From assembly GCA_030039975.1 (NCBI GenBank), contig JASHUO010000416.1, forward strand, positions 1-6,326: 6,326 nucleotides of DNA, read 5' to 3'. The notes beneath the pieces are model-generated. The model was not told where the DNA came from. It searched no databases and saw only the letters and a list, made by a program, of their open reading frames with translations. Shown here piece after piece: positions 1 through 4,461 of this stretch; positions within the stretch are counted from its first letter, which is position 1; each line of letters begins with the position of its first letter. The stretch is from Alphaproteobacteria bacterium. Lineage in GTDB: Bacteria > Pseudomonadota > Alphaproteobacteria > ATCC43930 > CGMCC-115725. The translations under genes were made by a program, and so were the position numbers.

Positions 1-427
1 AGCGGCTCAGTTGCCCTGAGGGCCGTCGGCTGACCTCCTGCATCTTGCTTTCGGTCGTCCGGGGTTGCACAGGAGCGGCCGGCGGCTTCTCGGGCGGCGC
101 GACCGCTGCGGGCGGCACCGGCTTCGGCGGTAGCTGCGAGGCGGATTGCTCCTGCCGGGGGGCAAGCTCCGCCGGGGGGCTCGGCTGCTGCGGAGCGATG
201 GGCTGAGCGGGTGTCGGCGCCGGAGCCGGGCTTGTCGGCGCGGGTGGGGCCGGTGGCGGAGGTGTTTCGATGACGCCAACTTCAATCGGCACTGGTGGAG
301 GCGGCGCCTCGATACCGCTGTCGAGAATGCGCTGAAAGCCAATCAGCGCTGCCAGTGACAGCGTCAACCCCAGGGGCGTGAGCCAGGGGAGTCGCTGCCA
401 GGGAGTATCGGCGCGGATCGAAGACAA
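1..427 (-). CDS. tonB: TonB-family energy transducer, N-terminal part (C-terminus outside window)
   Basis: This is probably the TonB protein that links the ExbB-ExbD motor to outer-membrane receptors. At least 142 residues are visible, and the frame runs off the left edge without a stop, so the C-terminal receptor-binding domain is not seen. The N-terminus is short and is followed by one hydrophobic anchor at about residues 16-31 (LTPLGLTLSLAALIGF). From residue 41 there is a long Pro/Ala-rich periplasmic spacer with runs such as APPPPVP, TPPPPAPPAPTSPAPAP and PPKPVPP, as TonB proteins have. I see no ATG in frame. I chose TTG at 427-425, eight bases after the exbD stop, because it leaves a few polar residues before the anchor; its ribosome-binding site is weak (TAGG). 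The anchor has Ser24 but Leu, not His, four residues on, unlike the Ser/His pair of E. coli TonB. Gene order after exbB and exbD supports the call. A TolA-like protein is the alternative, but the heavy proline content fits TonB better. Confidence 0.8.
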   Translation of the reverse strand, partial: MSSIRADTPWQRLPWLTPLGLTLSLAALIGFQRILDSGIEAPPPPVPIEVGVIETPPPPAPPAPTSPAPAPTPAQPIAPQQPSPPAELAPRQEQSASQLPPKPVPPAAVAPPEKPPAAPVQPRTTESKMQEVSRRPSGQLSR

Positions 428-435
428 GACCGAAC

Positions 436-837
436 CTATTGCTGCTTGATCGCCATCAAGAAATGTGAGGCGCCGACCTCGCGCGCCTGCAGCATCGCCG
501 AGACGACAACACCAGTCGGCGCGCCGTTATCCGCGGCGACGACGATGTTGCCTTGGTGACTGGCGAGCAGCGGTTGCAGGGTCGCGCCCAAGGTCTCGAT
601 GGTCACCGGCGTCTTGTCCAGCAGGAGCTCGCCGCCGCGCGTGACGGTGAGCGTCAGCGGCGACGCGGCGGTCAGTGGCGCGGCACGGCCGCGCGGCAAA
701 TCGACCGCCAGCGAATTGAGCTTCTGCAGCGACAGCGACGCCAGCATGAACGTCGCCAGCAGGAAGAACATGACATCGATCATCGGGATGATTTCGATGC
801 GGCCTTTGCGCCGCGCGCGCGATCTACGCAGCTTCAT
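436..837 (-). CDS. exbD: ExbD/TolR-family biopolymer transport protein
   Basis: ExbD is the peptidoglycan-side subunit of the ExbB-ExbD proton channel that powers TonB in the inner membrane. The protein is 133 residues, a usual length. A basic cytoplasmic tail (residues 1-13, KLRRSRARRKGR) leads into the conserved segment EIIPMIDVMFFLLATFML. Asp21 in that segment is the expected proton-carrying residue, equivalent to Asp25 of E. coli ExbD. The single membrane helix spans about 16-37, and residues 45-133 form the periplasmic domain, including the family-like stretch VVAADNGAPTGVVVSAML followed by REVGASHFLMA. I chose the ATG at 837 because the basic tail begins there and AAGGTGAGGT lies just upstream. 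An in-frame ATG at 903 lies inside exbB and would add a non-family extension. The start overlaps the end of exbB by 14 bp, implying translational coupling. TolR is the alternative; the following tonB makes ExbD more likely. Confidence 0.93.
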   Translation of the reverse strand: MKLRRSRARRKGRIEIIPMIDVMFFLLATFMLASLSLQKLNSLAVDLPRGRAAPLTAASPLTLTVTRGGELLLDKTPVTIETLGATLQPLLASHQGNIVVAADNGAPTGVVVSAMLQAREVGASHFLMAIKQQ

Positions 838-1471
838 GGCCGACCTCACCTTGCTGCAGCCTGATCCGGTCGATGAGCCTCGTCCCGAAGCGCTCCATCT
901 CATCCATGATCTGCGCCTGACGCTGCGAGAAATAGTTGAAGGCGAAAAGCGCGACGAGCGCGATCAACAGCCCGAGCGCCGTCGCTATCAATGCTTCGGC
1001 GACGCCGCCGGTGACACCGCCGGGGTCCACCAGCCCCTGATTGCCGAACAGGCGGAAGGCACGGATCATGCCGATGATCGTGCCGAGAAGACCAAGCAGG
1101 GGCGCGGCGGTCACCGTCGTTTCAAGCACCCAGAGCCAGCGGCCGAGCGCCTTCTCGATGAGGCTCGCCTCGTCGCCGGCGCGTGATTCGACCCACCAGG
1201 CCGGACGGTCTCGATGCTCCAGGATGACCGCGAAGAACCGGCCGAAATAGTTGCGCCCGCCGAGCGCCGTGACACTCCGGTGCAGATCGTCCCAAGCGAA
1301 GCCGTAGCTCTCGGCAACATCGACGACGCGCCGCGTGAGCCGCGTGCGCCGCCAAAAGATAAATCCCTTCTCGAGGATGATGACCGCCGTGATGAAGGCG
1401 AGCGCGGCCAGCGGATACACCATCACGCCGCCAACCTTCAGGGTCGTTTCGATCCCGATGATATCCAGCAT
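824..1471 (-). CDS. exbB: ExbB/TolQ-family proton channel protein (MotA/TolQ/ExbB domain)
   Basis: ExbB is the core of the inner-membrane motor that uses the proton gradient to energise TonB. The protein is 215 residues with three predicted membrane helices, at about 14-40, 120-138 and 153-181, separated by a cytoplasmic loop (41-118), which is the TolQ/ExbB topology. The second helix carries APLLGLLGTIIGMI (123-136), with Thr131 matching the conserved channel threonine. The third carries EALIATALGLLIA (159-171), in which Glu159 and Thr164 correspond to Glu176 and Thr181 of E. coli ExbB. The protein therefore looks functional. The start at 1471 is set by a strong GGAGGAGGT five bases upstream; an ATG at 1504 in frame would add 11 residues, mostly encoded by that ribosome-binding region. 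exbD and tonB follow with overlap or a tiny gap. comEC lies 114 bp upstream on the same strand. TolQ is the alternative, but no tolA or tolB is seen. Confidence 0.93.
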   Translation of the reverse strand: MLDIIGIETTLKVGGVMVYPLAALAFITAVIILEKGFIFWRRTRLTRRVVDVAESYGFAWDDLHRSVTALGGRNYFGRFFAVILEHRDRPAWWVESRAGDEASLIEKALGRWLWVLETTVTAAPLLGLLGTIIGMIRAFRLFGNQGLVDPGGVTGGVAEALIATALGLLIALVALFAFNYFSQRQAQIMDEMERFGTRLIDRIRLQQGEVGHEAA

Positions 1472-1475
1472 TTCG

Positions 1476-1484
1476 ACCTCCTCC
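1476..1484 (-). promoter_or_regulatory. strong ribosome-binding site of exbB
   Basis: On the minus strand the bases GGAGGAGGT lie directly before the ATG at 1471, with four bases (CGAA) between. This near-perfect Shine-Dalgarno sequence decides the start of exbB in favour of 1471 over the in-frame ATG at 1504. It is the best ribosome-binding site in the minus-strand cluster, suggesting that ExbB is well translated and sets the level for the coupled exbD. Confidence 0.85.
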
Positions 1485-1585
1485 GCGGTCCTGTCCTGAG
1501 CCACGCCAAAGGTCGCGAGGCCTGGGCCTAAACGTCATCCTGCTTTCCAGTCGGAGTCAATGAGACCTACGCCGGGCCGCGGCCC

Positions 1586-3700
1586 CTATGGCACCGTCCA
1601 GCGCCGCTCGCCGCGCCATGCGAGCACCGTTTCGACGCGGATGCCGCCGGGGTCGAGCCAGACGGCGTGGGCGCCCAGTTTCTGCGTCGCGAGGCTGTCG
1701 ATGATCCGCGGCGCCTGGCAGAGCTCTCCGGCCGGCACCGGGCTCACCACGAGATCGGCGCCGGCGCAGGCCGTGGCGAGCGCCGCCGCTTCGCGGATCA
1801 GCGCCACGCTGTGGCCGCTGCGGCGGTAAACGCAGCTCGCCCGTGTGCAGGTGAGGCGCCCGTCCTCGCTGCTGCCGGAGAGAGGCCAGGCGCCGGCCGG
1901 CCCGGCGGCGCTGCGCTGCGCCCAGGTCTGCTGGGTGAAGCGCTCGGCGCGCGGACGCGAGACGAGATAGCTGCCGTCGGCGGCGCGCACCGCAACGAGC
2001 CTGCCCTCGCTCGCCACCAGCAGGTCGGGCGGCCGCGCCAGCATCAGGCTGAGATACCCCGCCGCCACCGGCGCCAGGCCAAGCCAGCGCCAGCGCCGCG
2101 TCCAGATGCAGAGCCAGAGCCCGCCCAGCGCGATGAGAACGAGCCCCGCGGCGGGCATGCTCGGCAAGCTCACCACGGCGCCGGGCCAGGAGGTGACGCC
2201 ATTGGCAATCGCCTCGACGCCGTCGATGCCCCAGCCCATCGGCGCGAGCGCGAGCTTCTCGGCGCCGAACGGCATCAGGAGGCAGGCGATGAGCGCCCAG
2301 GGAATGATCCAGAACCCGGTGATCGGCACCGCCAGCGCGTTCGCCACCACCGAATAGAGCGCGAAGCGGTTGAAGTTGTAGATCGTGAACGGCATCGTCG
2401 CCACCGTCGTCACCACCGTGGTGAAGGCGATGCCGAGCAGATAGAGGCCGAAGCGCCGCAGCGCTCCGGCGTGACGGTGCCAATCGGCAAGCCGCCCACG
2501 CATCGCCTCGTAAAAGGCGACGAGCGCGGCGACGGCGGCAAACGACATCTGGAAACTCGCCCCTGCCGCCGCTTCGGGCGTCATCAGCATGACGACGAGC
2601 GCGGCGAAGGCGATGGCGCGGTCCGAAAGGCTGAGGCGGTCGACGATGACCGCGAGCAGCACCAGCCCGGCCATGACGAAGGCGCGGCGCGACGGCACTG
2701 TCGCGCCCGACAGCAGCATGTAGAGGAAGATCACGAGAAGCGCGCCCGCAGCGGCCCATTTCTTGGTGGGATAGCGCAGCGCCAGCGGCGGGATCAGCGC
2801 CAGCACGGCGCGCAGCGCGAAGAACACCGCCGCCGCCACCATGCCGAGATGGAGTCCAGCGATCACCAGAATATGCGCAAGCCCGGCATCACGGAAATGC
2901 CCGGCCTCGTCGGGCGGGATGGCATGCGTCTCGCCGGTGATGAGCGCCGCGGCAATCGTGCCGCTGTCGCCAGGCAATGCGGCGCGGATCCGTGCCGTCA
3001 CCGCCGCGCGCACCGCCGCGAGCGCGGCGCGCCAGCGGCTCGGTCCCCGACCTTCGGGCGGCGCCATCGCCTCGGGCGCGCCCAGCGCGAAGCCCACCGC
3101 GCCCAGCCGGTCGAACCAGGCGCGGCGCTGGAAATCATAAGCGCCCGGCATCGACGGGGCGGGCGGCGGCATCAGCACCGCCCTGACCCGCACCCAATCG
3201 CCGGGAATGAAGGGCGTGTCTTTTCTGAGCCGGATGCGCAGATGCGCCGGCAGCTCTGCCGGCGCGAGACGCTCGACCGCGCTCGGCGCGACGACGATCC
3301 GCGTCCCTTCCGGCAGCGGATCGACCGCAACGAGGCGCCCTTCCACCACCACCGGTCCGAGGCGCTGCGCCAGCACCGGCGCCGCCACCCACCAGGACTG
3401 AAGCGCCGCCGCGGCAAACCCCAGCGTCACAGCCGCGATCACGATCGCCGGCGCGACGAAGCGCTGCCAGCGAAGCGCGCCAAGCGCCGCGATAAGTGCG
3501 GCACCCGCCAGCGCCAGCACCGGTGCCAGCGGCGGCTCGAAGGTGAGCCAGAAATAACCGCCAATGCCGCTGCCGACGAAGACCGGGATCCAGAGCGGCC
3601 AGCGCTCGCGCTCGGCGACAAGATTGTGGAAGAACCAGCGCCAGACCACGCCGATGCGGCGCGCGGGCGGCGCCGCAAGGCTAAGTGCCACAGGTTGCAT
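1586..3700 (-). CDS. comEC: ComEC/Rec2-family membrane protein
   Basis: ComEC is the inner-membrane channel thought to carry single-stranded DNA into the cytoplasm during natural transformation. This protein is 704 residues. An N-terminal hydrophobic block (about 36-110) is followed by a beta-rich DUF4131-type region (about 115-210, with VVVEGRLVAVDPLPEGTRI). The Competence domain runs from about 245 to 535 with many helices. Its hallmarks are GLAHILVIAGLHLGMVAA (273-290), matching the family's GLxHxLxISGLH motif, and LLSGATVPSRRAFVM (329-343). The C-terminal part (about 555-704) sits where many relatives have a metallo-beta-lactamase-like domain, but I see no HxHxDH zinc motif. I chose the ATG at 3700 because the conserved ERERWPLW stretch follows about 30 residues later; an ATG at 3772 would add 24 residues and has only a badly spaced GGGAGAT. 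No clear Shine-Dalgarno precedes 3700. Whether the host is naturally competent cannot be told from one gene, since many bacteria keep comEC without known transformation. Confidence 0.92.
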   Translation of the reverse strand: MQPVALSLAAPPARRIGVVWRWFFHNLVAERERWPLWIPVFVGSGIGGYFWLTFEPPLAPVLALAGAALIAALGALRWQRFVAPAIVIAAVTLGFAAAALQSWWVAAPVLAQRLGPVVVEGRLVAVDPLPEGTRIVVAPSAVERLAPAELPAHLRIRLRKDTPFIPGDWVRVRAVLMPPPAPSMPGAYDFQRRAWFDRLGAVGFALGAPEAMAPPEGRGPSRWRAALAAVRAAVTARIRAALPGDSGTIAAALITGETHAIPPDEAGHFRDAGLAHILVIAGLHLGMVAAAVFFALRAVLALIPPLALRYPTKKWAAAGALLVIFLYMLLSGATVPSRRAFVMAGLVLLAVIVDRLSLSDRAIAFAALVVMLMTPEAAAGASFQMSFAAVAALVAFYEAMRGRLADWHRHAGALRRFGLYLLGIAFTTVVTTVATMPFTIYNFNRFALYSVVANALAVPITGFWIIPWALIACLLMPFGAEKLALAPMGWGIDGVEAIANGVTSWPGAVVSLPSMPAAGLVLIALGGLWLCIWTRRWRWLGLAPVAAGYLSLMLARPPDLLVASEGRLVAVRAADGSYLVSRPRAERFTQQTWAQRSAAGPAGAWPLSGSSEDGRLTCTRASCVYRRSGHSVALIREAAALATACAGADLVVSPVPAGELCQAPRIIDSLATQKLGAHAVWLDPGGIRVETVLAWRGERRWTVP

Positions 3701-3714
3701 GTCAGAAATATAAT
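3685..3714 (+). promoter_or_regulatory. candidate sigma-70 promoter for the OmpA-like gene
   Basis: A perfect TATAAT at 3709-3714 is striking in such GC-rich DNA. Eighteen bases upstream is GTGCCA (3685-3690), which matches four of six positions of TTGACA. Transcription would begin near 3721, giving a leader of about 107 bases before the ATG at 3828. The -35 lies inside the start of comEC on the opposite strand, so the two genes could compete or be co-regulated. The call rests on motif matching only. Confidence 0.45.
3707..3712 (-). promoter_or_regulatory. candidate -10 element for comEC
   Basis: On the minus strand TATATT occupies 3712-3707, with six bases between it and the comEC ATG at 3700. 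The hexamer 17 bases upstream, GTGCAC, is a poor -35 match. If used, transcription would start at or next to the start codon, giving a leaderless message, which fits the lack of a ribosome-binding site. The same bases form part of the plus-strand TATAAT, so only one of the two elements may be real. Confidence 0.3.
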
Positions 3715-3812
3715 GCGATCTGAACGCGGGTGCACGCTTCGCTCGCGCGGGCGCCGGCCTGGACCGCTCCATATCTCCCGGGCATCATCGACGGGACATC
3801 GGGCGAGCGCGC

Positions 3813-3827
3813 AAGGAGGCGGAGAGG
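3813..3827 (+). promoter_or_regulatory. ribosome-binding site of the OmpA-like gene
   Basis: AAGGAGG (3813-3819) ends eight bases before the ATG at 3828 and is followed by a second purine run, GGAGAGG (3821-3827). This is a strong signal that supports translation of the small OmpA-like gene from 3828. Confidence 0.8.
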
Positions 3828-4226
3828 ATGAGCCGGCGAAAAGGGGTAGCGTGCGTAGTACTGCTCGCGGTGGCGCTTTTGTTCGGCGCTCCAGCAGAGG
3901 CTCAGACGAAGCAATTCGTCGTCATCTTCGGCACGGACCAGTCGCAGCTGACAGGAGAGGCGCACAAGGTCATCGACACCATCGTTACTGAGGCGCGTGC
4001 GCGGCATCCCGCAGTGATCGAAGTCGCCGGCTATGGCGATGGCGAGACCGTGGATGGCAAGCTGGTGGGTGACCCGGCCTTGGGCAAGAGGCGCGCCGAT
4101 GCGGTGATGCAAGCGCTCGAAGCCGCCGGCATCGAGCGTGCGACGCTGAAGGAGCAGCCGCCGTTGCCACCCAACAAGGCGGCCGGAATTCCCGTCCACA
4201 AGGTAACGGTCACCTTCCAGCGCTGA
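3828..4226 (+). CDS. small secreted OmpA-like domain protein
   Basis: This gene encodes a 132-residue protein. The first 25 residues form a classical Sec signal peptide: basic start MSRRK, hydrophobic core VACVVLLAVALLFG and a likely cut after APAEA before QTKQF. The mature part (about 107 residues) resembles one OmpA C-terminal peptidoglycan-binding domain: a strand FVVIF followed by the D-Q-S-x-L type opening (38-41), helix 44-58, strand AVIEVAGYGD (62-71) where the family has IxVxGHTD, then GKRRADAVMQALEAAGI (86-102) matching the RRAxxVxxxL helix. Asp71 and Arg88/Arg89 sit where diaminopimelate-binding Asp and Arg occur in OmpA, but His and Thr of GHTD are replaced. There is no beta barrel, membrane helix or lipobox, so I infer a soluble periplasmic protein that may bind peptidoglycan. 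It stands alone, divergent from comEC. The product is recognised by domain type only; specific function is unknown. Its ribosome-binding site is strong, so it is probably expressed. Confidence 0.8.
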   Translation: MSRRKGVACVVLLAVALLFGAPAEAQTKQFVVIFGTDQSQLTGEAHKVIDTIVTEARARHPAVIEVAGYGDGETVDGKLVGDPALGKRRADAVMQALEAAGIERATLKEQPPLPPNKAAGIPVHKVTVTFQR

Positions 4227-4260
4227 GCGGGCGGCTCCGCGATTGGGAAGCCAAAGCAGA

Positions 4261-4330
4261 CCTAGCGCGCGGGGCTACCGTCTGTGGATTGACCACAGAG
4301 TTCAGTTTAGCGCGCAAAGCGCGCTAGGCT
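4261..4330 (+). repeat. triplicated TAGCGCGC arms, hairpin and alternative partner
   Basis: TAGCGCGC occurs at 4263-4270 and 4308-4315, and its reverse complement GCGCGCTA at 4319-4326. The last two form a perfect 8-bp stem with an AAA loop, extendable in RNA to 12 pairs (4304-4330) with two G-U pairs. The first copy, as CCTAGCGCGC (4261-4270), is an exact 10-base complement of 4319-4328, so it competes for the same arm. This is the geometry of alternative RNA structures, though it could equally be decay of a palindromic repeat. Confidence 0.75.
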
Positions 4331-4367
4331 TCACTTCTCCGTGATCTCCGTGTCTCTGTGGTCAATC
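4281..4367 (+). repeat. long inverted repeat GATTGACCACAGAG / CTCTGTGGTCAATC
   Basis: Fourteen bases at 4287-4300 are the exact reverse complement of 4354-4367, 53 bases further on. The left arm can also fold locally: TCTGTGG (4281-4287) pairs with CCACAGA (4293-4299) across a five-base loop. The right arm ends a short tandem series of nine-base units, TCTCCGTGA, TCTCCGTGT and CTCTGTGGT (4336-4362). Similar CTCCGTG/CTCTGTGGT strings are, as far as I recall, found scattered between genes in many environmental bacteria, which suggests a dispersed repeat. That recollection has not been checked here. Confidence 0.8.
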
Positions 4368-4424
4368 TTTTCGTACCGCGGGCGCGGGACAAAGGTGATT
4401 GCCCTGTGGCGGGTCGGGGGCGGC

Positions 4425-4452
4425 ATGACGTATCGCAGCTGCTGTGCTAGAC
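4425..4452 (+). promoter_or_regulatory. gltX: candidate gltX promoter close to the start codon
   Basis: ATGACG (4425-4430) matches four of six -35 positions. After 16 bases comes CTAGAC (4447-4452), a partial match to the looser alphaproteobacterial -10. Transcription would begin near 4459, two or three bases before the gltX ATG, giving an almost leaderless message. The absence of any Shine-Dalgarno sequence before 4462 fits this. The motif match is weak and is the only evidence. Confidence 0.35.
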
Positions 4453-4461
4453 CGCGCCATC

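Larger units (their letters stand above)
4227..4461. other. intergenic region with repeats before gltX
   Basis: This 235-bp stretch has no convincing coding frame. Its middle (4261-4367) holds nested and interleaved inverted repeats, listed separately. Its right part (about 4376-4461) is GC-rich and holds only a weak promoter-like motif next to gltX. The TTTT at 4368-4371 just after the outer repeat could help terminate transcription from the OmpA-like gene, but the stem is too open for a standard intrinsic terminator. Confidence 0.7.

Noticed and set aside
1555..1560. TTGACT on the minus strand as a -35 for exbB
   Set aside because: The hexamer is good, but at 16-18 bases spacing the -10 candidates (such as TGACGT) match only two of six positions.
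1518..1585. Short palindromes between comEC and exbB (1574-1585 and 1518-1529) as terminators
   Set aside because: The first (GGGCCGCGGCCC) has no loop unless pairs are lost, the second has only a two-base loop, and neither is followed by a T run on the minus strand.
3701..3772. Alphaproteobacterial SOS box (GTTC-N7-GTTC) controlling comEC
   Set aside because: One GTTC is present on the minus strand near 3728, but the second half-site at the right spacing reads ATTA, so the motif is incomplete.
3843..3860. Cys9 of the OmpA-like protein as a lipoprotein site
   Set aside because: The residues before it (GVA) lack the leucine-type -3 position, and no hydrophobic core precedes it. The core follows it and ends in a good signal peptidase I site, APAEA.
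1667..3991. Very long open frame on the plus strand opposite comEC
   Set aside because: Its translation is rich in Arg, His and Gln with no domain or hydrophobic pattern, as expected for the antisense of a GC-rich gene. It lies opposite a clearly recognised comEC and has no ribosome-binding site that I can defend.
4287..4367. CRISPR-like or IS terminal repeats before gltX
   Set aside because: There are no regularly spaced direct repeats with unique spacers, and the 53 bases between the inverted arms cannot encode a transposase.
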